NCBI GenBank assembly: GCA_030427585.1
Contig: JAUIBW010000002.1
Location: 62,001-126,000, forward strand
Reading direction: 5' to 3'
Length of the DNA stretch: 64,000 bases
Origin: Bacteroidia bacterium
GTDB taxonomy: Bacteria; Bacteroidota; Bacteroidia; Flavobacteriales; Flavobacteriaceae
The translations under genes were made by a program, and so were the position numbers. This document shows, in pieces, positions 36,126-45,730 of the stretch (positions are counted from its first letter, which is position 1; each line of letters starts with the position of its first letter). The notes beneath the pieces are model-generated. The model saw only the letters and a list, made by a program, of their open reading frames with translations. It was not told where the DNA came from and made no database searches.

Positions 36126-36965
36126 TTATATTTTCTCTGGTAATATTAGCAATGGAACCGGACTATTAAAACTCAATCTATCCACAACATCTTCTTCTAC
36201 AAATCTTTGAAAAAAATTGTATTTATGATGTACCAAAGAAATCAAATCACTTTTTGTTTGTTTCGCAAATTCTTTTAACGATTCGGTTTCTGAGGTTTTC
36301 ATATCAATTTTACAAAAAATATAATCTAATCCGTTAAAAATAGTTTTAATAGTCTCTTTGTTTATTTTTTGTTTATCAGTCAAAAATTCCTCTTCCATAA
36401 TTCTGGCAATATTTACTTGAGTATTGTTAGATCGAACAATTTCTAGTAAAGGTTTTAGTTCCTCTTCGAAAAAAGCACGTTTAAAATTGGTTGAAAATGC
36501 AATAAGAGAAGGTTTCTTAGTCATATAATTTTGTGGAACCACTATTATAGGACAATTGTTTACTTCATTAATCACTCTAACAGTATTGCTCCCTAAAAAA
36601 ATCTCTTTAGCTCCCTTTGCTCCTTTTGTACCCATCACTATGTAATCTATTTTTTGGGAAACCAAAAGGTTATTTATTGCCTTAACTAAACTTTGAGAAA
36701 CAGAAATGGCATTATACTGATGTCTAGAATTATCATTATTTTTAATAATATTCTTCAAAAGTAAATCTAATTCATGTTCGGATTCATCCAACATCTCACC
36801 AAACATAGCATCATTATATTCTTCGCTCAACATAACCGAACGATTACTAATATAAACATTTAATAAGAAAAATGTACATTCTTCATTCTCAAAAAGAATC
36901 TGTGCATATTGTAATGCATTAGAGGCATTGTTCGAGAAATCTACTGGAATTAATATTTTTTTCAT
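36126..36965 (-). CDS. Tandem universal stress protein (UspA family)
   Basis: This cytoplasmic protein of about 279 residues holds two Usp domains. The first starts MKKILIPVDFSNNASNALQYA and ends with the ATP-binding-type VMGTKGAKGAKEIFLGSNT followed by CPIIVVP. The second (about 155-279) is more degenerate and ends VPLLILPEKI without the GxxG motif. The ATG at 36965 matches the canonical family start; an ATG nine bases upstream is possible. It precedes the broken mscS gene and is divergent from the cation/proton antiporter, a common stress-gene grouping in Bacteroidetes. Confidence 0.9.
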   Translation of the reverse strand: MKKILIPVDFSNNASNALQYAQILFENEECTFFLLNVYISNRSVMLSEEYNDAMFGEMLDESEHELDLLLKNIIKNNDNSRHQYNAISVSQSLVKAINNLLVSQKIDYIVMGTKGAKGAKEIFLGSNTVRVINEVNNCPIIVVPQNYMTKKPSLIAFSTNFKRAFFEEELKPLLEIVRSNNTQVNIARIMEEEFLTDKQKINKETIKTIFNGLDYIFCKIDMKTSETESLKEFAKQTKSDLISLVHHKYNFFQRFVEEDVVDRLSFNSPVPLLILPEKI

Positions 36966-37180
36966 TTTAATCAATAGTTTAGCCCATGAAAGATACGAAA
37001 ATTCAATCCTTGAAGTACCTTAAACAAGTATTTAGTATAAGTAAGACACTAAAAGATTTTTTAGGTCACCTTTAGATATAAGAAAGAACAAACTTTTCTG
37101 CAGAAAAACCGTATTAATAGATATTTAAATTATCAATTAAAAAAATTACATTTATCTATGACTAAATAATCTGTTTCTCA

Positions 37181-38344
37181 ATGCTTCTTGTTTCATCATT
37201 AGACCCCATCATATCTCTGGTAGCTATACTTGCTATATTAATTATTGCTATAAGTACTATATTAAGAAAATTGAACCAGACTTATATTATTGGATATATT
37301 CTTGTAGGGGTGATTCTTGGAGAAAACGGTCTTAATGTAATAAAAGATACAGAATCTATTCATCTATTAGGAGAATTAGGAGTTATTTTATTACTATTCT
37401 TTATAGGTATGGAAATCAATCTTATTGATTTTCTAAAGCGTTGGAAAATAGCTATTATTGGTACTTTCCTACAAATTACCATCAGTGTAGCACTTGTATT
37501 ACTTATTGGGTATTATTATAATTGGAATTTTGCCCGTTCTGTAGTACTTGGCTTTGTAATTGCTTTAAGCAGTTCTGCTGTAGTTATAAAACTTCTGCAG
37601 GATAAAAATCTTATTGACACAAAGGTAGGCAAAAATGTATTAAGCATTTTATTAGCTCAAGATGTGGCATTAGTACCTCTTTTAATAATCATCTCTCAAT
37701 TAGGTGGAAAATCAGAATCTATAGAAAGTATAGTATTAATGATCATTGGGGCTATTTTAATTGTAGTAATCCTTGGATATATCTATGTGAAAGGCGTTAT
37801 CATTCTACCGTTTTCTAAAAAAATATACCGAGATCATGAACTACAGGTTTTTATGGCTATTTTTCTATGTTTTGGATGCGCTTTGGCTACATCTCTTTTT
37901 GGTATATCTGCTGCTTTAGGAGCTTTTGTTGGTGGTATTATTATTAATGCTGCCAGAGCAACACATTGGATTCATGATACTTTACATTCTTTCCGAATAT
38001 TGTTTGTTTCTTTCTTTTTTATAAGTGTAGGTTTACAAATTGACCTTACATTTATTTACAAGAATCTTTGGGCTATTTCTACTACAATTTTTGTGGTTTA
38101 TGTGACTAACCATTTATTAAATTCTTTGGTTTTGCGAGTATTTTCCTGTGATTGGAAAGAAGCATTATTAGGAGGCGCATTATTGGCACAAATTGGAGAA
38201 TTAAGTTTTTTATTAAGCTCTACTGCTTTCAGTTTAGGTATCATTGAGAATTTTGGATATAATTTTACGATTAGTTTGATCTCCTTGACATTGGTCGTTA
38301 GCCCTTTTTGGATAGCCATTACAGAAAGAATGATACGAAGGTAG
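37181..38344 (+). CDS. CPA2-type cation:proton antiporter (KefB/NapA-like membrane domain)
   Basis: This 387-residue protein has about 12 membrane helices and no C-terminal TrkA-N/RCK domain. Family markers are LRKLNQTYIIGYILVGVILG, LGELGVILLLFFIGMEINL, VIALSSSAVVIKLLQDK, LLAQDVALVPLLI with the transport Asp, and ISAALGAFVGGIIINAA. It would exchange sodium or potassium for protons across the inner membrane. It is divergent from the universal stress gene, about 200 bases apart. The absence of the regulatory domain makes it more like short NapA-type members than KefB/KefC. Confidence 0.88.
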   Translation: MLLVSSLDPIISLVAILAILIIAISTILRKLNQTYIIGYILVGVILGENGLNVIKDTESIHLLGELGVILLLFFIGMEINLIDFLKRWKIAIIGTFLQITISVALVLLIGYYYNWNFARSVVLGFVIALSSSAVVIKLLQDKNLIDTKVGKNVLSILLAQDVALVPLLIIISQLGGKSESIESIVLMIIGAILIVVILGYIYVKGVIILPFSKKIYRDHELQVFMAIFLCFGCALATSLFGISAALGAFVGGIIINAARATHWIHDTLHSFRILFVSFFFISVGLQIDLTFIYKNLWAISTTIFVVYVTNHLLNSLVLRVFSCDWKEALLGGALLAQIGELSFLLSSTAFSLGIIENFGYNFTISLISLTLVVSPFWIAITERMIRR

Positions 38345-38488
38345 TAAAAATTTGATTATGAAATACTTACAATTTCCAAATTCAAATTATCTCTCTTATA
38401 AATTTCGATACTACAGTAGTAGTAAAGTGACTTCTCAGAAAATCAAATGTTTAGTTTTAAAACATTTATAAAAATTAACAAATAAAAA

Positions 38489-38518
38489 TTTGTTTAATCT
38501 ATTTTTTTATTATGTTTG
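38489..38518 (+). promoter_or_regulatory. Predicted Bacteroidetes promoter for the polyamine operon
   Basis: TTTG (38489-38492), an 18-base spacer and TATGTTTG (38511-38518) match the TTTG / TAnnTTTG consensus, with spacing one base shorter than usual. It would give a leader of about 280 bases before speA. Confidence 0.55.
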
Positions 38519-38560
38519 TTCTATAATGAGTTTATAATAAGAACGCATTGCCTTAACAAA

Positions 38561-38731
38561 ATGAAACCTTTTTTCAGATTCGGGCTTAGGAGCATAAAGA
38601 AGTCTACTCCGAAAGCAGCCCTAGGGATAGGGATCCGAATTCTCAGGCTGACTTCTGAAATTCATACTATATTTCTGCTTTTAGTGCAAAAAACTTTTGC
38701 ACCATCTACTATTTTTATTATACGTATTTGA
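38561..38731 (+). promoter_or_regulatory. Candidate structured leader with basic leader peptide upstream of speA
   Basis: Complementary blocks include TTCAGA (38573-38578) with TCTGAA (38654-38659), ATTCGG (38578-38583) with CCGAAT (38635-38640), AGAAGTC (38598-38604) with GACTTCT (38650-38656), and GGAG (38589-38592) with CTCC (38607-38610). Some of these overlap and so are mutually exclusive, as in attenuators. The same stretch is an ORF starting MKPFFRFGLRSIKK, rich in Arg and Lys. Whether the RNA, the peptide or neither matters is open. Confidence 0.45.
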
Positions 38732-38755
38732 GTTTATTAGAAATGATTCATGCTC

Positions 38756-38771
38756 TACTCCATATGGAGTA
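38756..38771. promoter_or_regulatory. 16-base perfect palindrome before speA, possible operator
   Basis: TACTCCATATGGAGTA is a perfect dyad ending 34 bases before the speA ATG. It could bind a dimeric regulator or form a hairpin that affects translation. Confidence 0.4.
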
Positions 38772-38805
38772 ATTCAACATTTTCTAATTATTTATATACA
38801 AAACA

Positions 38806-40257
38806 ATGAAAACAAAATATTTTGATCTTATAGATCAAACTTTTGATTTTCCACAGGAGGAGTTTGTTCTAAAAAATAATTCGCTACACTTCCATGGAAT
38901 TGATTTAAAGGCACTTATAAAAAAATATGGTGCTCCCCTTAAATTCATGTATCTACCTAAAATCTCTGAAAACATAAACAGAGCAAAAGGTTGGTTTTCT
39001 GATGCTATTAATGAGAACAACTATCAAGGTTCTTACAATTATTGTTATTGTACTAAAAGTTCTCATTTTAAACACGTATTAGATGAAGCTCTAAAAAATG
39101 ATATCCATATAGAAACGTCATCTGCTTTTGATATTGACATTGTTGAAAACCTAAAAGCACAAGGAAAAATTAATGATAATACTTACATTATAAGTAATGG
39201 TTTTAAGCGTGATCAGTATATTCGAAATATTGCGCAATTAATCAATAATGGACATCGTAATTGTATCCCGATAATTGATAACTATGAAGAAATTAGTCTT
39301 CTAAGTGAGGCCATAAATGATAACTATAATATTGGTATACGTATAGCATCAGAAGAAGAACCTAAATTTGAATTTTATACCTCCAGACTAGGGATTGGTT
39401 ATAAAAATATTGTTCCTTTTTACAATAAAGAAATTAAGGACAATCCAAAAGTGACATTAAAGATGTTACACTTTTTCATCAATACTGGTATTAGAGATAC
39501 CGCATATTACTGGAACGAGCTATTGAAATGTATGAAAGTGTATGTTAACCTTAAAAAAAATTGTCCTAGTCTTGACAGCTTAAATATTGGGGGTGGTTTT
39601 CCTATCAAGAATTCATTAGCTTTCGATTATGATTATGCTTATATGGTTAACGAGATTGTACTACAAATCAAACAAACTTGTGACGAGGCTGGTGTAGAAG
39701 TTCCTAACATATTCACTGAGTTTGGAAGTTTCACCGTTGGAGAAAGTGGTGGAGCTCTTTATGAAGTACTATATCAAAAACAACAAAACGATCGAGAAAA
39801 ATGGAATATGATCAATTCCTCTTTCATTACTACAATGCCAGATACATGGGCAATTAACAAACGATTTATAATGCTTCCTGTAAGTGGGTGGGATAAAGAA
39901 TATGAACGCGTATTACTGGGTGGTCTTACCTGCGATAGTGATGACTATTATAATAGCGAACAACATATGAATGCTATTTATCTTCCTAAATTTAGTAAAG
40001 AAAAACCACTATATATTGGCTTTTTTAATACAGGAGCTTATCAGGAAACCATCGGAGGGTTTGGTGGGTTACAACATTGCCTGATACCACAACCCAAACA
40101 TGTAATTATTGACCGAGATGAAGAGGGTAATTTCACTACTTCTGTTTTTGCCGAACAACAAACCTCTGAACAATTATTATCAATATTAGGATTTCAGAAA
40201 AAAGCTAAAAAAAATAATAAATCTTTTGAAAACAACGCACTAGAAAATACAATTTAA
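38806..40257 (+). CDS. speA: Arginine decarboxylase, PLP fold III (flavobacterial SpeA type)
   Basis: This 483-residue cytoplasmic enzyme has an alanine-racemase-like barrel followed by a beta domain. The PLP lysine is likely Lys84 in YNYCYCTKSSHFKH. Other motifs are SRLGIG, the PLP-phosphate loop LNIGGGFPIK, FGSFTVGESGG and the active-site Cys in GLTCDSDDYY. It is shorter than the enterobacterial SpeA (about 650 residues) and matches the form usually annotated as arginine decarboxylase in Flavobacteriia. The next gene is agmatinase, which supports arginine rather than ornithine or diaminopimelate as substrate. A long leader with possible secondary structure precedes it. Confidence 0.88.
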   Translation: MKTKYFDLIDQTFDFPQEEFVLKNNSLHFHGIDLKALIKKYGAPLKFMYLPKISENINRAKGWFSDAINENNYQGSYNYCYCTKSSHFKHVLDEALKNDIHIETSSAFDIDIVENLKAQGKINDNTYIISNGFKRDQYIRNIAQLINNGHRNCIPIIDNYEEISLLSEAINDNYNIGIRIASEEEPKFEFYTSRLGIGYKNIVPFYNKEIKDNPKVTLKMLHFFINTGIRDTAYYWNELLKCMKVYVNLKKNCPSLDSLNIGGGFPIKNSLAFDYDYAYMVNEIVLQIKQTCDEAGVEVPNIFTEFGSFTVGESGGALYEVLYQKQQNDREKWNMINSSFITTMPDTWAINKRFIMLPVSGWDKEYERVLLGGLTCDSDDYYNSEQHMNAIYLPKFSKEKPLYIGFFNTGAYQETIGGFGGLQHCLIPQPKHVIIDRDEEGNFTTSVFAEQQTSEQLLSILGFQKKAKKNNKSFENNALENTI

Positions 40258-40276
40258 ACCATTTATAATTTTTAAA

Positions 40277-41218
40277 ATGAAAACCGCTAAAACGTATGCT
40301 GGCATACCAGAACAATATGCTAGCTATGACAAATCAAAAGTAGTATTGATTCCTGTCCCTTATGATGGTACCAGTACCTGGGGTAAGGGAGCTGACAAAG
40401 GCCCAGAAGCATTTTTACATGCTTCAGAAAACATGGAACTATATGATATTGAAACCGATAGTGAAGTATACAAGCAAGGTATTTACCTTGATCAACCTAT
40501 TAACGAAAAAAGCTCACCAGATGCAATGGTCGCTGCAGTACACAATACTGTAAAAACCAACATTAAACGCAACAAATTTGTGACTTTGTTTGGCGGCGAG
40601 CATTCTATTTCTATAGGAGCTATACGTGCTTTTGATGAATGTTTTAATGATTTAACAATAGTACAAATAGACGCTCATGCCGATCTTAGAAAAGAATACG
40701 AAGGATCAAAATACAATCATGCATGTGCATTGTATGAAGCAAACAAAAATACGAACCTAATACAAGTAGGAATTCGTAGTATGGATGCTTCAGAGCGATT
40801 TGTAATGAACAAAGAAAATGTATTCTTCGCTCACGAAATGGCTACAGATGATTATTGGATGGATAATGCAATTGAATTGATGACAGATAATGTCTACATC
40901 ACTTTTGATTTGGATGCCTTAGACCCTTCCATTTTACCCTCTACAGGAACACCAGAGCCAGGAGGGTTATTTTGGTATGAAACATTAGAATTTCTAAAAA
41001 AAATATTTGATGATAAAAATGTTGTAGGGTTTGATATTGTAGAGTTATGCCCTAATGAAAAAGATAAATCATCAGATTTTGCTGCTGCCAAATTATATTA
41101 CAAAATGCTGAGTTATAAGTTCACTGAACAGGATGCCGATGATGAAAATGAAAACTTGTACACCTACCAAAAAGAAAACAGTATTAACAAATTGAAATAT
41201 GACCAAGATGAAGACTAA
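40277..41218 (+). CDS. speB: Agmatinase (agmatine ureohydrolase)
   Basis: This 313-residue cytoplasmic enzyme splits agmatine into putrescine and urea using two manganese ions. All ureohydrolase metal ligands are present: His109 in FGGEHS, Asp132, His134 and Asp136 in IDAHADLR, and Asp211 and Asp213 in ITFDLDALDPS. The fold and length are normal for the arginase/agmatinase family. It lies 19 bases after speA and overlaps the deoxyhypusine synthase-like gene by 20 bases. An acidic C-terminal tail rich in Asp and Glu extends past the fold. Confidence 0.94.
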   Translation: MKTAKTYAGIPEQYASYDKSKVVLIPVPYDGTSTWGKGADKGPEAFLHASENMELYDIETDSEVYKQGIYLDQPINEKSSPDAMVAAVHNTVKTNIKRNKFVTLFGGEHSISIGAIRAFDECFNDLTIVQIDAHADLRKEYEGSKYNHACALYEANKNTNLIQVGIRSMDASERFVMNKENVFFAHEMATDDYWMDNAIELMTDNVYITFDLDALDPSILPSTGTPEPGGLFWYETLEFLKKIFDDKNVVGFDIVELCPNEKDKSSDFAAAKLYYKMLSYKFTEQDADDENENLYTYQKENSINKLKYDQDED

Positions 41219-42182
41219 AGGAGCAATCTCTCAATTCTTAGAAAAGCATTATCTACATTTTAATGCAGCTACTGTAGTCGATTCAGCCAAATCCTATGAG
41301 ACACAATTAGCTAATGGAGGAAAAATGCTGGTTTCTCTTGCGGGAGCAATGAGTACTGCCGAGCTCGGAAAAATCTTTGCCGAAATGATTCGCCAAAACA
41401 AAGTACATATTGTTTCCTGTACAGGAGCAAATCTTGAAGAAGATATTATGAACCTTGTGGCGCATAGTCATTATAAACGTATACCTAATTATCGTGATCT
41501 TACTCCACAACAAGAGTGGGATTTGTTAGAAAAGGGATTAAATCGCGTCACCGACACCTGTATTCCTGAAGAAGAAGCTTTTAGAAGGTTACAACAACAT
41601 ATTTTTAAGATTTGGAAAGATGCTGAAGAGAAGGGTGAACGCTATTTTCCACATGAGTTTATGTATAAAATGTTATTATCTGGTGTATTAGAGCAGTACT
41701 ACGAAATAGACATTAAAGACTCCTGGATGTATGCTGCTGCAAAAGCTAACTTGCCAATGGTAGTACCTGGTTGGGAAGACAGCACTATGGGTAATATCTT
41801 TGCTAGCTATGTAATGAAAGGTGAACTGAAAGCAAGCACAATGAAATCTGGTATTGAGTACATGACTTTCTTAGCCAACTGGTATACTGATAACTCAAAA
41901 AATGGCATAGGATTCTTCCAAATAGGAGGTGGTATTGCAGGAGACTTTCCAATTTGTGTAGTACCAATGCTATATCAAGATTTAGAAAGAACAGACACTC
42001 CTTTCTGGAACTATTTCTGCCAAATAAGTGACTCTACCACTAGTTATGGGTCATACAGTGGAGCAGTACCTAATGAAAAGATTACCTGGGGTAAACTAGA
42101 TATGGATACTCCAAAGTTTATCATTGAAAGTGATGCTACTATTGTAGCTCCATTAATATTTGCTTATTTACTAGATCTGTAA
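41199..42182 (+). CDS. Deoxyhypusine synthase-like protein
   Basis: This 327-residue protein has a Rossmann-like NAD fold. Motifs include LVSLAGAMSTAELG, VSCTGANLEEDI, FFQIGGGIAGDFPI and the family active site AVPNEKITWGK, with Lys299 equivalent to the lysine that carries the aminobutyl intermediate. In eukaryotes and archaea the enzyme modifies eIF5A, which bacteria lack; bacterial relatives can make homospermidine or related polyamines. Placement directly after speA-speB supports a polyamine role with putrescine or spermidine as donor. The start at 41199 overlaps speB; an ATG at 41208 is equally possible. Confidence 0.88.
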   Translation: MTKMKTKGAISQFLEKHYLHFNAATVVDSAKSYETQLANGGKMLVSLAGAMSTAELGKIFAEMIRQNKVHIVSCTGANLEEDIMNLVAHSHYKRIPNYRDLTPQQEWDLLEKGLNRVTDTCIPEEEAFRRLQQHIFKIWKDAEEKGERYFPHEFMYKMLLSGVLEQYYEIDIKDSWMYAAAKANLPMVVPGWEDSTMGNIFASYVMKGELKASTMKSGIEYMTFLANWYTDNSKNGIGFFQIGGGIAGDFPICVVPMLYQDLERTDTPFWNYFCQISDSTTSYGSYSGAVPNEKITWGKLDMDTPKFIIESDATIVAPLIFAYLLDL

Positions 42183-42186
42183 AAAA

Positions 42187-42492
42187 ATGAAAACATCGAA
42201 AAACAACGATTTAAAAAGAGTTATTGTTGATTTCAAGAAACTTAATAGTAGTATCTTGGATTTATTAGTGACTAAATACCCTGATGGATATAATGACGAT
42301 GATATCATCACGTTTAGAAACGCACAAAACGAAATAGTAGAATGTGTAGAAGTAAAAACCGAAGATATACTATATCTGGTAAAAGTTAGTAAACGCCTGG
42401 TGGCTGCTATGGAAGATTTTGATGAAACTGATGACGATAGTAGAGAAAAAAATCAGGAGCTACCTAATGAACCAGAGATGGATGAAGACTAA
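42187..42492 (+). CDS. Conserved-looking small acidic protein, function unknown
   Basis: This 101-residue protein has no signal peptide or membrane segment. The N-terminal part (KRVIVDFKKLNSSILDLLV) is helical and the middle (DIITFRNAQNEIVECVEVK, then DILYLVKVS) looks like a small alpha/beta fold. The last 30 residues are very acidic and probably disordered. I do not recognise the family. It lies four bases after the deoxyhypusine synthase-like gene and 11 before the VOC gene, so it is clearly part of the polyamine operon. A regulatory or scaffold role is possible, but nothing in the sequence proves it. Confidence 0.75.
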   Translation: MKTSKNNDLKRVIVDFKKLNSSILDLLVTKYPDGYNDDDIITFRNAQNEIVECVEVKTEDILYLVKVSKRLVAAMEDFDETDDDSREKNQELPNEPEMDED

Positions 42493-42503
42493 AATAAAGA
42501 AAA

Positions 42504-42920
42504 ATGAAAAAGGCTGAATTTCATCTGGCACTTCCCTGTGAAGATCTAGAACAAACTAAAGAGTTTTATATATATAAGCTTGGTGCAAAACTAGGTAGAT
42601 ATACTGATAACTGGACGGATATCAACTTATATAGTAACCAAATCACGTTTACCAAAGCAGGTGATTTTAATTTCGATTTTAAAAATTATCGCTTAGGAGA
42701 ACAAATATTGCCATCTTTTCACTTTGGGGTAATTATAGACGTAGAAACCTGGGGCAAATTGTACTCGCGTTTGTTTTCTATGGATTTGGAAGTTACCACT
42801 GAGGTAACCTTTTTTGAAAACAAAATTGGAGAACATCTCTCCTTTTTTGTAAAAGACCCTAACGGGTATATGGTAGAGTTTAAAAGTTTTAAAGATCACA
42901 GAGAGATATTCACCGTATAA
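42504..42920 (+). CDS. VOC (glyoxalase/bleomycin-resistance superfamily) protein
   Basis: This 138-residue protein has the paired beta-alpha-beta-beta-beta modules of the VOC fold. The first starts with EFHLALPCEDLEQTKEFYIYKLGAK in outline and the second has FHFGVIIDVETWGKLY and the end SFFVKDPNGYMVEFKSF. Likely metal ligands are His7 near the start, a mid-domain His and the Glu in MVEFK. The phrase DPNGYMVEFK is typical of VOC dioxygenase- or isomerase-like proteins. The reaction cannot be assigned. It is co-directional and closely packed in the polyamine operon. Confidence 0.85.
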   Translation: MKKAEFHLALPCEDLEQTKEFYIYKLGAKLGRYTDNWTDINLYSNQITFTKAGDFNFDFKNYRLGEQILPSFHFGVIIDVETWGKLYSRLFSMDLEVTTEVTFFENKIGEHLSFFVKDPNGYMVEFKSFKDHREIFTV

Positions 42921-42924
42921 CAAA

Positions 42925-43704
42925 ATGAAGACAAAAGCATATGCGGTACAAATTGCCGACGCAATTTCTATAAAAAATTGTAAAAATAATTTCAAAGCAA
43001 AACTATTATTCTCTGATACAGACGAATTATTTTATGAGCTGTATGAAGGGCAATATATCTACATCTTCAAATATGGAGTAATCAGTTTTTACAACCTAAA
43101 CAAAGAAGATATAAAAGAGATTTGTACTGAGATTTTATTATATGGAAAAAACTCTATTACAGAAGAAGTTATAGAAGATATTGAGATTCTTATCAACGGA
43201 AAGTCGAATACGGTGTCCTTTGGAACAGTATCATTAAAAGAGTATAATGTAGAATCATTACGACTTATTATGCTTAATGTGTCTCAATCTGTAGCACTTG
43301 ATAATTATTCAAATATCTCAGAACAAATCCTGGAAGACACCAAGGTGCATACCGCCTATCTTGAGGAAAAAGGGAAATTAGACATAAGTGGTAAAAATCT
43401 TAAAAAATATATCGGACGTGTATTAAATATAAAAAATAAAATTTCAGAAAACTTGTACATATTCGACTCTCACGATGTGACCTGGGATGATGAAACCCTA
43501 AATAAATTAGATCAAGATCTTAAACGAGTTTTTGACTTAAAAGACCGCTATCGAAGTATTAATGATCAGATTGAAATTATAAAGGAAAATCTAGAGCTAT
43601 TTAAGGACATTATGTTTCATAAAGAAAGTAGTAAACTAGAATGGATCATTATTATTTTAATTCTGGTAGAAGTTATTGATATGTTCGTTATAAAATTAAC
43701 ATAA
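42925..43704 (+). CDS. RMD1/DUF155-family membrane-anchored protein
   Basis: This 259-residue protein has a soluble N-terminal alpha/beta domain (about 30-110: [21 protein letters not shown]). A long helical segment (about 120-225) follows, then one C-terminal membrane helix in [20 protein letters not shown]. That order and the final [13 protein letters not shown] match the RMD1/RMND1 (DUF155) family. In yeast and mitochondria the family is linked to sporulation and translation, while bacterial roles are unknown. It lies four bases after the VOC gene. A membrane-tethered cytoplasmic domain is the expected topology. Confidence 0.85.
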   Translation: MKTKAYAVQIADAISIKNCKNNFKAKLLFSDTDELFYELYEGQYIYIFKYGVISFYNLNKEDIKEICTEILLYGKNSITEEVIEDIEILINGKSNTVSFGTVSLKEYNVESLRLIMLNVSQSVALDNYSNISEQILEDTKVHTAYLEEKGKLDISGKNLKKYIGRVLNIKNKISENLYIFDSHDVTWDDETLNKLDQDLKRVFDLKDRYRSINDQIEIIKENLELFKDIMFHKESSKLEWIIIILILVEVIDMFVIKLT

Positions 43705-43718
43705 ATACAAACAAGACA

Positions 43719-45095
43719 TTGGAAGTAAAAGACCTAAAAATAATAGGAAGTGAAGAATGGTGCGTATTCAAAGAATTTGGTATCCCTGCAATAAAGGCAC
43801 GTGTAGATTCGGGAGCAAAGACATCTTCAATACAAGCAAATAATATAAAACTTCTTCATAAAGGTACAGAAGAATGGGTACGCTTTGAAGTAAACCCTAT
43901 CCAAGATAATCGTAGCATCATCGTAACATGTGAAACCAAACTGCACGATAAACGTATAGTTAAGAGTTCTTCTGGGATTTCAGAACAACGCTTTGTTATC
44001 AAAACACCCGTTACTCTTGGTGAAGCTACATATGATATTGAGCTTACTCTTGCCAATCGTGATGCTATGGAATTCAGAATGCTATTGGGTCGCGAAGCAT
44101 TAGTAGATCGATACATGGTAAACCCATCAGCCACCTATCTGGAAACTAATTTTACTTCTGAGCAAATAGCAAAAAAATATGCTCCATTTATTAAAGAAAA
44201 ATCAGGATTAAAAATTGCTCTCTTAGCCAGTAATCCAGAATTATACAGTAACAAACGTATTATCGAAGCCGGTATAGCAAGGGGGCATGAGATCGTATTT
44301 CTTAATGTAGAGCAAGCCTATATGAAACTAGATGCTGTAGAGCCTGAAATACGGTATCGAGGAGGTAATATCATTGATGAATTTGATGCAATTATACCTA
44401 GAATAAAGCCATCAATGACATTTTATGCCTGTGCTTTAATCCGACAATTTGATTCTATGGGTGCATATTGTTTAAATACCGCAGAGGCTATCACACAGTC
44501 CAGAGATAAACTACTGGCTACCCAACTTTTTGCCAAGAACGATATCCATATCCCAATTACAGGATTTGCAAAATCTCCTTTGGACACTAAAGATCTAATC
44601 AAAATGGTCAATGGAGCACCATTAATCATCAAACTTTTAGAAAGTACACAAGGAAAAGGCGTTGTACTTGCAGAGACCAATAAAGCTGCAGAAAGTGTAA
44701 TTAATGCCTTTAAAAGTGTACAGACTAACATCCTTGTACAGGAATTTATCAAAGAAGCCAATGGTCAGGATATTCGATGTTTTGTAGTAAATGGCAAGGT
44801 AGTGGCTTCAATACAACGACAGGCAGCAAAAGGTGAATTCAGAGCTAATATCCATCAAGGAGGCTCTGCTTCCAAAATTAAAATCACTTCGGAAGAACGA
44901 AAACTAGCGATCAAGGCGGCTAAAATATTGAATTTACCTGTTGCTGGTGTAGATATTATTCGATCTAACAAAGGCCCTCTTTTATTAGAAGTGAATTCAT
45001 CACCAGGCTTAGAAGGCATCGAAAATGCTACTGGACTGGATATTGCCAACATTATGATTGAAGCTATAGAAAAGAAATTAAAGTTTAAAAGATGA
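43719..45095 (+). CDS. RimK-type ATP-grasp ligase fused to RimB-like aspartic protease domain
   Basis: This 458-residue protein has two parts. Residues 1-140 form the ATP-grasp-associated protease-like domain (PF05618 type) with [14 protein letters not shown] and [15 protein letters not shown]. Residues 170-458 are a RimK ATP-grasp ligase with [45 protein letters not shown] and [14 protein letters not shown]. RimK enzymes add glutamate or other amino acids to the C-terminus of ribosomal protein S6 or to small substrates. The start codon appears to be TTG, as no in-frame ATG suits. It overlaps the SET gene by four bases (ATGA), so the products may act together. Confidence 0.92.
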   Translation: MEVKDLKIIGSEEWCVFKEFGIPAIKARVDSGAKTSSIQANNIKLLHKGTEEWVRFEVNPIQDNRSIIVTCETKLHDKRIVKSSSGISEQRFVIKTPVTLGEATYDIELTLANRDAMEFRMLLGREALVDRYMVNPSATYLETNFTSEQIAKKYAPFIKEKSGLKIALLASNPELYSNKRIIEAGIARGHEIVFLNVEQAYMKLDAVEPEIRYRGGNIIDEFDAIIPRIKPSMTFYACALIRQFDSMGAYCLNTAEAITQSRDKLLATQLFAKNDIHIPITGFAKSPLDTKDLIKMVNGAPLIIKLLESTQGKGVVLAETNKAAESVINAFKSVQTNILVQEFIKEANGQDIRCFVVNGKVVASIQRQAAKGEFRANIHQGGSASKIKITSEERKLAIKAAKILNLPVAGVDIIRSNKGPLLLEVNSSPGLEGIENATGLDIANIMIEAIEKKLKFKR

Positions 45096-45679
45096 TACAT
45101 CCCAATACCGAAATAAAATTTATTAGTAAAGAGATAGGATATGGTGTAGTGGCTACCGATTTTATTCCTATGGGAACAATCACTTGGGTACTTGATAAAT
45201 TTGATCAAGAATTTACTCCAGACAAAATTGAGAAATTAGAACCTATTTATAAAAGTATACTAGACACCTATGCCTTTAAAAACAACCTTGGAAATTTAGT
45301 GTTATGCTGGGATAACGCTCGATTTGTAAATCATAGTTTTAAATCTAATTGCCTGACTACGGCTTATAATTTTGAGTTGGCAATCAGAGATATTCATTCC
45401 GGAGAACAATTAACAGATGACTACGGCTACTTGAATATTGATATACCTTTTAGAGGAATTGATGAAGGAACCAGAAGAAAAATTGTATATCCAGATGATT
45501 TATTAAAATATCATAAGTCGTGGGACAAAAAATTAATAAAAGCTTTTAAGTATATATCAAAGGTAAAACAACCACTAATAGGGTTGTTGGATGAAGAATT
45601 ATGGCAATCAGCAGTACAGATCGGTAAAGGAGAAAAAGAAATGGAGTCAATTTTAACCAATTATAACCACAAGATATAA
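45092..45679 (+). CDS. SET-domain protein, putative protein-lysine methyltransferase
   Basis: This 195-residue protein has a SET fold over about residues 8-115. [15 protein letters not shown] is the SET-N motif, [12 protein letters not shown] (Asn80-His81-Ser82) the pseudoknot part, and [10 protein letters not shown] (ends near Tyr111-Gly112) the C-terminal motif with the catalytic Tyr. The NHSxxxNC signature is the cofactor-binding element. No Pre-SET or Post-SET zinc clusters are seen. Bacterial SET proteins are sporadic and their targets mostly unknown. The four-base overlap with the RimK-type gene suggests a shared substrate, possibly a ribosomal protein, but this is inference. Confidence 0.87.
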   Translation: MIHPNTEIKFISKEIGYGVVATDFIPMGTITWVLDKFDQEFTPDKIEKLEPIYKSILDTYAFKNNLGNLVLCWDNARFVNHSFKSNCLTTAYNFELAIRDIHSGEQLTDDYGYLNIDIPFRGIDEGTRRKIVYPDDLLKYHKSWDKKLIKAFKYISKVKQPLIGLLDEELWQSAVQIGKGEKEMESILTNYNHKI

Positions 45680-45730
45680 AAGCGAGAAAACAAAATAATA
45701 CGGTTATTTAATTCAACAAATTAACTACCT

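Larger units (their letters stand above)
38345..38805 (+). other. 461-base gap holding the promoter and leader of the polyamine operon
   Basis: No conserved protein gene is apparent. The gap holds a Bacteroidetes-type promoter (38489-38518), a GC-richer stretch with several complementary blocks (38573-38659), a basic 56-codon leader frame (38561-38731) and a 16-base palindrome (38756-38771). Confidence 0.6.

Noticed and set aside
38628..38645. Adjacent BamHI and EcoRI sites (GGATCCGAATTC) that look like a cloning linker
   Set aside because: The flanking sequence shows no vector similarity, and the bases form complementary pairs with nearby blocks, so chance within a structured leader is likelier.
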